Shown: piece after piece, positions 1 through 6,888 of the stretch
Numbering within the stretch: position 1 is the first letter of the stretch
How the letters are laid out: every line of letters starts with the position of its first letter
Assembly: GCA_039925865.1 (NCBI GenBank)
Contig: JBDSYA010000202.1
Coordinates: forward strand, 1 to 13,205
Direction of reading: 5' to 3'
Length of the DNA stretch: 13,205 nucleotides
Source: JBDSYA01 sp039925865
GTDB lineage: Bacteria > Bacteroidota > Ignavibacteria > Tepidaquicellales > Tepidaquicellaceae
The notes under the pieces: model-generated
What the model saw: only the letters and a program-made list of their open reading frames with translations
What the model was told of the DNA's origin: nothing
Database searches by the model: none
Position numbers and translations under genes: made by a program

Positions 1-200
1 AGATTGAAGGCGATCTCTTTTAAAATGAGAAGCAAATTTTGCATATAATAATTTTTGCAGTTTTAAAAATGACAATTATCAATATAGAATAAGTAAAATT
101 TTTAAGCTATAAATTTTTTTATGCAAAGGGAATATATGGGAACATATTACATATGATTCAATATGCTTCATTTAATAACTGACGCTTTTATTCAGGCATC
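1..200. other. AT-rich stretch without a recognisable gene
   Basis: No convincing gene is seen here. Plus-strand frame 1 is open from the window edge to a TAA at 46-48 (15 codons, ending KFCI) and could be the tail of a gene that begins outside the window. Frame 3 is also open for only six codons. Neither can be assigned. The rest is AT-rich with no clear promoter or terminator. Together with the repeat array that follows, it forms a gene-free stretch of nearly 590 bp. Confidence 0.5.
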
Positions 201-382
201 TTTTGTCGTCCTGAGTGAAGCGAAGGATCCAGAAACATGATAGAATAGAAAGTCTGCAAACAGGATTTACAAATTTTGTCATCCTGAGTGAAGCGAAATC
301 CCGAAACATAATAAAATAGAAAGTCTGCAAACAGGAGTTACAAATTTTGTCATCCTGAGTGTAGCGAAGGATCCAGAAACAT
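201..382 (+). repeat. Tandem ~72-bp repeat units, each headed by a hairpin-forming core
   Basis: Three direct copies of the core TGTCATCCTGAGTGAAGCGA plus AGGATCC lie at about 204-230, 277-302 and 348-374. The first two are each followed by a nearly identical spacer containing AGAAAGTCTGCAAACAGG, so the unit repeats at 201, 274 and 345 (periods 73 and 71). Copies 1 and 3 keep a 5-bp stem: 208-212 with 224-228, and 352-356 with 368-372. Copy 2 has lost two G residues (GAAATCCC instead of GAAGGATCC), which breaks the stem and explains the 71-bp period. From memory, cores of this kind are common between genes in Bacteroidota/Ignavibacteria-type genomes. No transposase is linked to it here. Confidence 0.85.
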
Positions 383-444
383 CAAAGCTCGCTAACACGT
401 TGTTCATAGAGCGTAAATAGAGTGTAAGCTTCATTTAGGTTCAT

Positions 445-471
445 GGATGCTTCGCTGTGCTCAGCATGACA
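445..471 (-). repeat. Inverted, diverged copy of the hairpin repeat core
   Basis: Read on the minus strand this matches the core of the direct copies at 22 of 27 positions relative to copy 3. It keeps the 5-bp stem (ATGCT with AGCAT, plus-strand 447-451 and 463-467), although the central pair is swapped from C-G to G-C. It faces copy 3 across about 70 bp, so a transcript crossing both could also form a long imperfect stem. Three of the five differences from copy 3 would be G-U wobbles in that stem. Confidence 0.75.
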
Positions 472-564
472 ATCAGCGCGCAGCATTTAAAATTGTTACG
501 TGCTTTTCATATTCAGTAGCATGACTATCCTTTTTCATTTAATAAGAGATTTATCATCTGTAAT

Positions 565-580
565 TTGATTTACAAATCAA
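565..580. promoter_or_regulatory. 7-2-7 inverted repeat just upstream of the efflux pump start
   Basis: TTGATTT, two bases (AC), then AAATCAA form a perfect dyad ending 7 bases before the TTG start codon at 588. Such a site could be an operator for a dimeric repressor, or an mRNA hairpin limiting access to the weak start. The inverted repeat is seen directly; its function is inferred. No dedicated regulator gene adjoins it. Confidence 0.5.
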
Positions 581-587
581 GTTTGCA

Positions 588-1844
588 TTGGAAGTCTGGA
601 AAAAAAATTTATACAGTATATGGGTTGCACAGTTTGTAGCAATGGTCGGTATGAGCATGGTAGTTCCTTTTCTTCCGTTTTACATCCGGGAACTTGGCAT
701 TACAAACCCTGATGAACTCGAGCACTGGAGCGGGATAGTATTTAGCGGACCATTCATCCTTTCATTTTTGCTCACTCCGGTGTGGGGAGCTTTAGGAGAT
801 AAATTCGGAAAAAAAAATATGGTTCTTAGAGCCGTATTGGGTCTTGCAGTATCACAATTTTTGATCGGCTTGTCCGGAGATGTTGTTCAGTTATTTATTT
901 TCAGAATGGTTCAGGGAGCCATCAGTGGATTTATTGCATCGTCACTGGCTTTGGTTTCTTCCAGTACACCTAAAGAAAAATCCGGTTATGCAATAGGGAT
1001 TCTTCAGACTTCAATTTCTTCCGGTACAGTCATTGGACCATTTATTGGTGGATTTATTGCGGACTTCACATCTTACAGGACTGTTTTCTTTTTGACATCT
1101 GCCATGTGCCTGATAAGCGGTATATTAGTTATAATTAATGTCAGAGAACCTGCAACTGAAGCTTCAAAAAAAATTTATTCTGTCACTCAGAATTATCGAT
1201 ATGTATTCAGCGATTCACAGATACTGATCGCAATGTTATCAATTATGTCCATACAGATCTCAATCACAATTGCTCAGCCTGTTTTTGCATTGTTCGTTGA
1301 ATCTATTACTAAAGGTACAGAATATATTTCAACTCTCACGGGTGCAATATTCGGAACACTGGGTATCTTCAGTGTTATTTCATCTCCGTGGTGGGGAAGA
1401 AGAAATGATACAAAAAGTTTTAAGAAAAATGTTATCATCGCAATAGTTGGTGCGGGTATTGCATATATAATTCATACTTTCATTAATAATCCTTATTTAC
1501 TTTTTCCCGTCAGGGCTTTTTTAGGGCTTTGCATTGGAGGAATAATTCCGGTCTTATATTCATACATCAATAAGATTATTGCAGATGACAGAAAAAGCGG
1601 TGTGATGGGAATTGCATCCAGCTTCACTTTATTGGGAAATCTTATAGGTCCGTTAGTTTGTACACTTTTACTCTACAAAATCAATCTGAAATATATTTTT
1701 CTCATTGCTGGTGTGATGCTTATTGGAAATTCACTTCTTATCTATTATAAGATCACGGAAAAAACCAGGAGAGAAAATTTTGATGAAATAATAGTTAAGG
1801 ATAGTGTTATTTTGAAAGATAAAGAAAGAAGCAGTCCAGTGTAG
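588..1844 (+). CDS. MFS transporter, DHA1/MdtG-like drug efflux family
   Basis: A 418-residue, 12-helix major facilitator, the usual length for DHA1 proton-driven exporters. The N-terminus (WKKNLYSIWVAQF) and the PFLPFYIRELG segment that follows resemble MdtG and Bacillus-type multidrug exporters. Motif A is GALGDKFGKKN at residues 68-77, in the loop after helix 2. The antiporter-type motif C is GTVIGPFIGGFIAD at 146-159, in helix 5. The start is taken as TTG: the conserved N-terminus requires translation from here or just upstream, an in-frame TAA lies at 561-563, and no ATG occurs between. The first ATG inside (residue 19) would delete part of helix 1. No good Shine-Dalgarno is visible, and a perfect inverted repeat precedes the start. 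The substrate cannot be predicted. The DUF971 gene follows after 30 bp, probably on the same transcript. Confidence 0.88.
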   Translation: MEVWKKNLYSIWVAQFVAMVGMSMVVPFLPFYIRELGITNPDELEHWSGIVFSGPFILSFLLTPVWGALGDKFGKKNMVLRAVLGLAVSQFLIGLSGDVVQLFIFRMVQGAISGFIASSLALVSSSTPKEKSGYAIGILQTSISSGTVIGPFIGGFIADFTSYRTVFFLTSAMCLISGILVIINVREPATEASKKIYSVTQNYRYVFSDSQILIAMLSIMSIQISITIAQPVFALFVESITKGTEYISTLTGAIFGTLGIFSVISSPWWGRRNDTKSFKKNVIIAIVGAGIAYIIHTFINNPYLLFPVRAFLGLCIGGIIPVLYSYINKIIADDRKSGVMGIASSFTLLGNLIGPLVCTLLLYKINLKYIFLIAGVMLIGNSLLIYYKITEKTRRENFDEIIVKDSVILKDKERSSPV

Positions 1845-1874
1845 TGGTGTAACTCATTTAATTCATTAATAAAA

Positions 1875-2192
1875 ATGCAGCAGCCGAAAAAGATAAAGAA
1901 AAGTGAAAATAATACTTTGCAGATAACATGGAGTGATGACAGTGTTTCAGAGGTTTTACTTCAGGAGTTAAGGGATAGCTGTCCATGCGTTCATTGCAAA
2001 GGCGAAACTGTAATATTCAGTTCGTACATTCCTATTAAATCACACTTTAAAGCAGCAGGATTTTATGAGATTGAAAAGATCGAGCCTGTAGGAAATTATG
2101 CAATTCAGATAAAATGGAAGGATAAACACAACACAGGGATTTATTCGTGGGATCTGCTGGATGAGCTGAGCAATAAAACTAAAGCAGATTAA
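1875..2192 (+). CDS. DUF971 / GBBH-like N-terminal domain protein
   Basis: A 105-residue single-domain protein. Family signatures are the WSDDSVSEVLLQELRDSCPC segment, CPCVHC at residues 36-41, and the C-terminal pattern VGNYAIQIKWKDKH-TGIYSWDLL (about 72-96). This domain also forms the N-terminus of gamma-butyrobetaine hydroxylase, where it binds zinc, and is fused to the Mrp/HCF101 P-loop iron-sulfur carrier in plants. Standalone bacterial copies are often suspected of a role in Fe-S metabolism, which is inference here. Three Cys (36, 38, 41) are candidate metal ligands. The ATG start fits the family length. It lies 30 bp after the MFS gene, and its stop codon overlaps that of the convergent rng gene. 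Confidence 0.85.
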   Translation: MQQPKKIKKSENNTLQITWSDDSVSEVLLQELRDSCPCVHCKGETVIFSSYIPIKSHFKAAGFYEIEKIEPVGNYAIQIKWKDKHNTGIYSWDLLDELSNKTKAD

Positions 2193-3748
2193 TTATTATA
2201 TTCTTCTGTAACGTCTTTGCTGAGTTTTTTTGAATAAAATCTGAAATCATTCATTGAGAGCTTTTTATCTTCCTCAATTTTTATTAATAACAAATATTTC
2301 AATCTTAACTGATTCAATTTACTGTACAATCCTCCCCTTAAGTAACTCTTAACTATAGGATTAATTTTTAAAGTCAAGCTCATACCGTTATTCGCACCTT
2401 TATAACGCTTTATCCATCTTTCAAGACGGTTGAGAAAGGTTGATTGTGACTGAACGTGTCCAGTGCCCTGGCACATTGGACAAATATCGGATACTGTATG
2501 AATAATATTTTGTCTTATCCTCTGGCGTGTGATCTCTACCAAACCAAATTCACTGACGGGCAGGATCGTAACTTTCGCCCTGTCATTTTTAAACTCCCTT
2601 TTTACGTCTTCAAATAATCTCCGCCTGTTCTTTTCATCATACAGGTCAATAAAATCAATAACTATTATTCCTCCGATATCCCTGAGACGGATCTGCCGAA
2701 CTATTTCTTTAGCCGATTCAAGATTTGTATTGAGAGAGTTGACTTCCTGATCCCTGTGCCTTGCATACTTACCGCTGTTTACATCAACCACTGTCATTGC
2801 TTCAGTAGCTTCTATCACGATATAGCCGCCGTTTTTCAGCCATACCTTTCTTTCAATTGATTCTTCAATTTGTTTTTCAATGTTATAAACATCAAATACC
2901 GGCTGAACTCCTGAATAATATTCAAGTTTTTCTGAAAACTCCGGAGAGGTTTCATCTACATATCCCTTTATATCTTTGAAATGTTTTTTAGAGTCAACGA
3001 TGATCTTTGAAATGTCTTCTTTGAAAAGATCCCTGATAACAGAAGAAGTTGTTGAAACATCTTTATGCAAAAGAAGTGGCGACTTTGCAGTTTTCAGTTT
3101 TGACTGAATTTCATTCCATGTCTGGATGAGAGTGTTAAGGTCATCAAGAATAAGATTTTCATCCTGACCTGCTGCTACGGTTCTTATAATTATTCCGAAA
3201 CCTTTGGGAAGTGTTGATTTCACTATGTTTCGAAGACGACGCTTTTCTTTTGGATTAAAAATTTTGCGGGATAATCCGATCTTTTTTTCGAATGGGATAA
3301 GGACAAGATATCTTCCGGGAATGGAAACTTTGGAAGTAATTCTAAAACCCTTTTTACCTACAGGCTCTTTTGTGATCTGAACAATTATATCCTGACCTCT
3401 TTCTAAATTAGGAAGTTTATTCTCATGCCTTCCGTTATTGGCAGGCTGGGTGTTTTCTTCGTCCTCTTCATCTTCTTCAATATCCGAATCATCGCCGATA
3501 ATTGATGAATATTCTTCGAGCGAACTTCCTATATCTGAAAAATGCAGAAAAGCATCCTGTTCAAATCCAAGATCAATAAAGGCCGCTCTGATCCCGGGGA
3601 TTACCTTACCTACCTTTCCTATATATATATCTCCGACATTCCTTTCTTTATCAGGAGTATCAAGGAAAAACTCGGCTAGCTTACCGTCTTCAGTTATGGC
3701 AATACGAACTTCCTTTGAAACAGCATTGATTAATATAACTTTTTTCAT
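2189..3748 (-). CDS. rng: Ribonuclease G (RNase E/G family endoribonuclease)
   Basis: A 519-residue single-strand endoribonuclease for rRNA 5'-end maturation and mRNA decay. An S1 RNA-binding domain (about 33-140, with GDIYIGKVGKVIPGIRAAF) is followed by the RNase H-like/5'-sensor region and the catalytic domain. The Mg-binding aspartates are D322 (VVDVNSG) and D365 (VIDFIDL). The zinc-link CPMC at 423-426 tethers the dimer in this family. There is no long RNase E-type C-terminal scaffold, so RNase G is preferred. The S1 domain carries a very acidic loop (about 86-98, mostly D and E). ATG at 3748 fits the family N-terminus MKKVILINAV; a GTG two codons upstream (3754) is possible. It begins 27 bp after the rho stop, so the two are probably co-transcribed. 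Confidence 0.94.
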   Translation of the reverse strand: MKKVILINAVSKEVRIAITEDGKLAEFFLDTPDKERNVGDIYIGKVGKVIPGIRAAFIDLGFEQDAFLHFSDIGSSLEEYSSIIGDDSDIEEDEEDEENTQPANNGRHENKLPNLERGQDIIVQITKEPVGKKGFRITSKVSIPGRYLVLIPFEKKIGLSRKIFNPKEKRRLRNIVKSTLPKGFGIIIRTVAAGQDENLILDDLNTLIQTWNEIQSKLKTAKSPLLLHKDVSTTSSVIRDLFKEDISKIIVDSKKHFKDIKGYVDETSPEFSEKLEYYSGVQPVFDVYNIEKQIEESIERKVWLKNGGYIVIEATEAMTVVDVNSGKYARHRDQEVNSLNTNLESAKEIVRQIRLRDIGGIIVIDFIDLYDEKNRRRLFEDVKREFKNDRAKVTILPVSEFGLVEITRQRIRQNIIHTVSDICPMCQGTGHVQSQSTFLNRLERWIKRYKGANNGMSLTLKINPIVKSYLRGGLYSKLNQLRLKYLLLIKIEEDKKLSMNDFRFYSKKLSKDVTEEYNN

Positions 3749-3775
3749 GAGCACAAGCGTAGGGTCATAATGACA

Positions 3776-5068
3776 CTATGAATTCATCGAAGTCAGAAAT
3801 TCTTTGTTGGATTTTGTACCGCGCATTTTTTCCAATAAAAATTCCATTGCTTCTATAGGGTTATAATCGGAAAGAAGCTTTCTGAGAAGCCATACTCTCG
3901 AGATTGTATCGTTTGTTAAGAGCAGTTCTTCCTTTCTTGTACCCGATTTATTAAGATCAATAGCCGGGAAAACTCTTCTGTCGGATAATCTTCTGTCAAG
4001 TACAATTTCAGAATTACCCGTTCCTTTAAATTCTTCAAAAATAACTTCATCCATCCGGCTGCCCGTTTCGATAAGCGCAGTCGCAATGATTGTAAGGCTT
4101 CCGCCCTCATCTATATTTCTTGCAGCTCCAAAAAATCTCTTTGGTTTATGTAATGCATTTGCATCCACACCCCCCGAAAGAATTTTACCGCTGTGAGGAA
4201 TTACCGTATTATGTGCTCTTGCAAGCCTTGTAATACTGTCAAGAAGTATAACTACATCTTTTCTTGCTTCAACCAGGCGTTTTGCTTTTTGCAATACGAT
4301 CTCTGAAACCTGAACGTGTCTTTCAGGCGGTTCATCAAATGTCGAACTAATTACTTCAGCATTAACATTTCTTTCCATATCGGTAACTTCTTCAGGACGC
4401 TCATCGATCAGTAAAACTATAAGGTGAACTTCGGGATGATTTCGTGTAATGCTGTTTGCCATTGTCTGAAGGAGAATGGTCTTACCGCTCTTTGGCGGGG
4501 ATACTATCAAACCTCTTTGTCCTTTTCCTACAGGTGTAAAAAGATCCATAACTCTCATTCCATATTCAGCAGGTGATGTCTCGAGATTAAATTTTTCGTT
4601 AGGGTAAAGTGGAGTTAAATTATCAAATAAAATTCTGTCTCTTATAGTATCAGGATTCTCAAAATTCACTGCTTCAACTTTAAGCAAAGCAAAAAATCTT
4701 TCGCCTTCTTTAGGCGGCCTTACCTGCCCGCTTACAGTGTCACCTGTCCTTAATAAAAACTTTTTAATCTGAGATGGGGAGACATAGATATCATCCGGTG
4801 AAGGTAAATAATTATAATCGACAGACCGGAGAAAGCCGTATCCGTCAGGCAATACTTCCAGTACTCCTACAGCGAAAGCAAAACCATCTTTTTTGGTCTG
4901 GGCTTCTATTATCTTAAATATTAATTCCTGTTTTTTGAGGTCAGTATATCCTAAAACCCCCAGGTCTTTTGCAATTTGAATAAGCTCTGCAACTTTTTTT
5001 GATTTAAAGTCAGTCACATTTTTAGTATCGGTGAACGATTCTGGCTTGGTGTTATTTTTTGTGTCCAT
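3776..5068 (-). CDS. rho: Transcription termination factor Rho
   Basis: A 430-residue hexameric RNA-dependent ATPase that releases RNA polymerase at unstructured transcript sites; E. coli Rho has 419. The Rho N-terminal helical domain (about 22-58) is followed by the cold-shock-like RNA-binding domain with GYGFLR at 76-81 and the RecA-like ATPase. Walker A is SPPKSGKT at 190-197, Walker B is VVILLDS at 272-278, and IDERPEEVTDM at 221-231 carries the catalytic-Glu region. GGVDANALHKPKRFFGAAR at 299-317 covers the Q-loop, and SGTRKEEL at 375-382 is a family signature. The first 20 residues are low-complexity and polar. A good Shine-Dalgarno (GGAAAGGA, 5076-5083) sits 7 bases before the ATG. Rng follows directly, suggesting a combined termination and decay operon. 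Confidence 0.97.
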   Translation of the reverse strand: MDTKNNTKPESFTDTKNVTDFKSKKVAELIQIAKDLGVLGYTDLKKQELIFKIIEAQTKKDGFAFAVGVLEVLPDGYGFLRSVDYNYLPSPDDIYVSPSQIKKFLLRTGDTVSGQVRPPKEGERFFALLKVEAVNFENPDTIRDRILFDNLTPLYPNEKFNLETSPAEYGMRVMDLFTPVGKGQRGLIVSPPKSGKTILLQTMANSITRNHPEVHLIVLLIDERPEEVTDMERNVNAEVISSTFDEPPERHVQVSEIVLQKAKRLVEARKDVVILLDSITRLARAHNTVIPHSGKILSGGVDANALHKPKRFFGAARNIDEGGSLTIIATALIETGSRMDEVIFEEFKGTGNSEIVLDRRLSDRRVFPAIDLNKSGTRKEELLLTNDTISRVWLLRKLLSDYNPIEAMEFLLEKMRGTKSNKEFLTSMNS

Positions 5069-5265
5069 TATTTGATCCTTTCCGGCGAGGGTATTACTTG
5101 AAGGTAAGTTTTAATTTGTTATAAAAATATTTAGTTGAAAAATGATGATGATGCAAGATTTAAAATAATTTCCTTAGAAGTTTTAAGGCGTGTTATTCTT
5201 TCGTTGGCTAAACTATTACATAAATTAAAAAGTATCAAGTTATAAATTCTAAATTTGACATAATG
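5069..5265 (-). promoter_or_regulatory. Leader and probable promoter region of rho
   Basis: A 197-bp gap on the minus strand between the ridA stop and the rho start, far longer than the gaps within neighbouring gene groups. It should therefore contain the rho-rng promoter and a leader. No consensus promoter could be picked confidently in the AT-rich sequence. Rho is autoregulated through its leader in E. coli; whether that applies here cannot be seen. A strong ribosome binding site ends the region. Confidence 0.35.
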
Positions 5266-5667
5266 TTAATTGTTGTCAAACTCATCAAGAACAGCTTCAG
5301 CTTCAATCTCAACGAGCATTTTAGGATCTATTAAAGCACTGACCCCTATCATTGATGACACGGGCTTTATTTTTCTGAAATATTCACCGTGTGCCTTTCC
5401 GACTTCTTCCCACTTTGAAATGTCTGTCACATATATTCTTGTCCTTATAACATCGTCCATCGAAGCTCCCGCTTCTTCTAATGCCCTTTGTATTTTTTTA
5501 AGAATAGTTTTGGTCTGCAGATAAAAATCGCCTTCACCGATTATAATTCCTTCCTCAATTGAAGTTGTACCGGAGACCAGTATCCTGTTGCCTGTCCTGA
5601 CAGCACGGCTGTAACCGACTATGTCTTCCCACTTAACTCCCGATGAAATGTTTACTCTGTTGCTCAT
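5266..5667 (-). CDS. RidA/YjgF/UK114 family protein without the catalytic arginine
   Basis: A 133-residue chorismate-mutase-like fold that forms trimers in this family. The opening WEDIVGYSRAVRTGNRILVSGT (13-34), LEEAGASMDDVIRTRIYVTD (63-82) and VEIEAEAV (119-126) are clear Rid signatures. In active RidA imine deaminases an Arg in the PARS segment binds the substrate carboxylate. Here the aligned segment is PVSSM at 102-106, with Ser in place of that Arg. It therefore belongs to the Rid subfamilies lacking this residue, and 2-aminoacrylate deamination should not be assumed. Its ATG overlaps the TGA of the upstream PAP2 gene by four bases (ATGA), implying translational coupling. Family assignment is firm; the biochemical role is unknown. 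Confidence 0.9.
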   Translation of the reverse strand: MSNRVNISSGVKWEDIVGYSRAVRTGNRILVSGTTSIEEGIIIGEGDFYLQTKTILKKIQRALEEAGASMDDVIRTRIYVTDISKWEEVGKAHGEYFRKIKPVSSMIGVSALIDPKMLVEIEAEAVLDEFDNN

Positions 5668-6311
5668 AATAATTTTTTTTCATGAAATTTGTTGTGAAAA
5701 GATTTGATCAGTTGATATGATGCATAGGAAAAGATTATTCCCGCATATACATCTATTGCATAGTGGGCTTTTTGTAAAATTACACTTGTTCCGACTATAA
5801 TGGTAGCAATAAGAAAATAAGATTTTAAATATTTATTTTGTGCAACCTGAAAGAGCATGAAAGCTGTAGATGTGTGTCCCGAGAAAAAAAGATCTTTCAC
5901 TATCTTCATTCCTGTGCCCATCATAAAAACTACTGGATCCTGCAGATCTATGCAGTCAGCCGGAGGATTCAATGGAATTAGATACATTGCCAGCATCCGG
6001 AATAATACCATTAATGTATATGTTTGAAAAGCAATCAATAACCTTGGAGGGTCAAAACTGAAGCTGATCAAACCCAGGATTAATGATGAATATATTGAAA
6101 AAAAAATCAGGGGATTCAGATCAATAGCCTGAAAGTTTTTCAGCAAAGGATCATCCAGCACAGCTCCATCCCTTGTTTCATTAAAAAGCAAATATCTGCT
6201 GAATAAAAAAACGACGGTTACTAATAGTAATACTGATAAAATGAATTCATTTTTTGCTGAGCGTTCACTTAAAAAACTTTTCCAGCGGGAAACGAAATTT
6301 GGTTTTGACAA
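5664..6311 (-). CDS. PAP2-superfamily / sphingomyelin synthase-like membrane phosphatase
   Basis: A 215-residue protein with about six membrane helices (roughly 22-42, 68-86, 90-112, 143-157, 164-180 and 185-203). The sphingomyelin-synthase-type PAP2 motifs are DLFFSGHTSTAF at 140-151 and KAHYAIDV at 181-188. The likely catalytic residues are H146, H183 and D187, with the last two spaced as in the family. Members transfer or hydrolyse phospho-headgroups of lipids at the membrane. The substrate here is unknown; lipid phosphate or a phosphocholine/phosphoethanolamine-type reaction are candidates. The start is read as TTG because an in-frame stop lies at 6330-6332 and no ATG or GTG occurs before helix 1; the N-terminus is uncertain. 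Its stop overlaps the ridA start. Confidence 0.8.
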   Translation of the reverse strand: MSKPNFVSRWKSFLSERSAKNEFILSVLLLVTVVFLFSRYLLFNETRDGAVLDDPLLKNFQAIDLNPLIFFSIYSSLILGLISFSFDPPRLLIAFQTYTLMVLFRMLAMYLIPLNPPADCIDLQDPVVFMMGTGMKIVKDLFFSGHTSTAFMLFQVAQNKYLKSYFLIATIIVGTSVILQKAHYAIDVYAGIIFSYASYQLIKSFHNKFHEKKLL

Positions 6312-6368
6312 ATTGTGTATGAAAAGATTCTATTCATTCATAATATTATTGATTCACCATTCACAAAT

Positions 6369-6863
6369 CTAAAACATTTTTTTCCCTGTTCTGGAAGCGA
6401 GCACGCCAAGCTGTCCGCAATGATACATCTGATGAAGCTGCCAGGCCATGACAACTTTCCCCTTTGTAGAAAAATAAGATTTCATTTCATCACTCATGTT
6501 TTCAGGTATTTCATCTAATACATTGTCACTTAAACTTTCATATACCTTTTTGTTCTTTTCACACACCAGTCTCCATTGCTCCTTTAATTTTGTGACCGGT
6601 GGATATTCACTTACTTTTTTAAGCCGGCTTTTTTGTCCGAATAGATCCTGGTATTCCTCAAACAGATAATTTCCTTTGCCCATATAAAAAGTAAAATCAT
6701 CATCACTCGTGATCAAATGCCCGAGTATCCACACTCCATGGTTTTTGCCGGGAGATAATTCCGTCTCAAAATCTTCATCATTCATCATGTTAATATATGT
6801 ATCGATCCATTCGGTCATTATGATGTATTGTTCATAGAATTTCTTTGATAATATATTATTCAT
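6369..6863 (-). CDS. DinB-like superfamily four-helix protein
   Basis: A 164-residue protein matching the DinB/YfiT-like metal-binding four-helix bundle. The probable metal triad is H49 (WILGHL) and the HxxxH of WQLHQMYHCGQLG at 141-153, giving H144 and H148. Members include thiol transferases such as bacillithiol and mycothiol S-transferases, and many proteins of unknown activity; this one cannot be placed more precisely. The ATG follows an AGAGGA sequence on the minus strand with only three bases between, a short spacing. It begins 25 bp after the DUF899 gene and ends 57 bp before PAP2, so co-transcription is likely. A thiol-related role beside a CxxC protein is only suggestive. Confidence 0.82.
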   Translation of the reverse strand: MNNILSKKFYEQYIIMTEWIDTYINMMNDEDFETELSPGKNHGVWILGHLITSDDDFTFYMGKGNYLFEEYQDLFGQKSRLKKVSEYPPVTKLKEQWRLVCEKNKKVYESLSDNVLDEIPENMSDEMKSYFSTKGKVVMAWQLHQMYHCGQLGVLASRTGKKMF

Positions 6864-6888
6864 TTATCCTCTGAGCTTCCGGCTGCAT

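Noticed and set aside
201..382. The direct repeats as a CRISPR array
   Set aside because: The segments between the cores are themselves repeated rather than unique, and no cas gene is present.
3438..3770. Plus-strand serine-rich frame antisense to rng
   Set aside because: The poly-Ser run is simply the complement of the acidic Asp/Glu codons of RNase G.
5255..5260. TTGACA on the plus strand as a -35 box
   Set aside because: Only minus-strand genes lie downstream on that side for several kb; it is most likely chance within the inverted repeat.
5254..5280. Inverted repeat TTTGACA/TGTCAAA spanning the ridA stop as a terminator
   Set aside because: The stem has only 7 A/T-rich pairs, the stop codon lies in its loop, and on the minus strand it is followed by only three T's.
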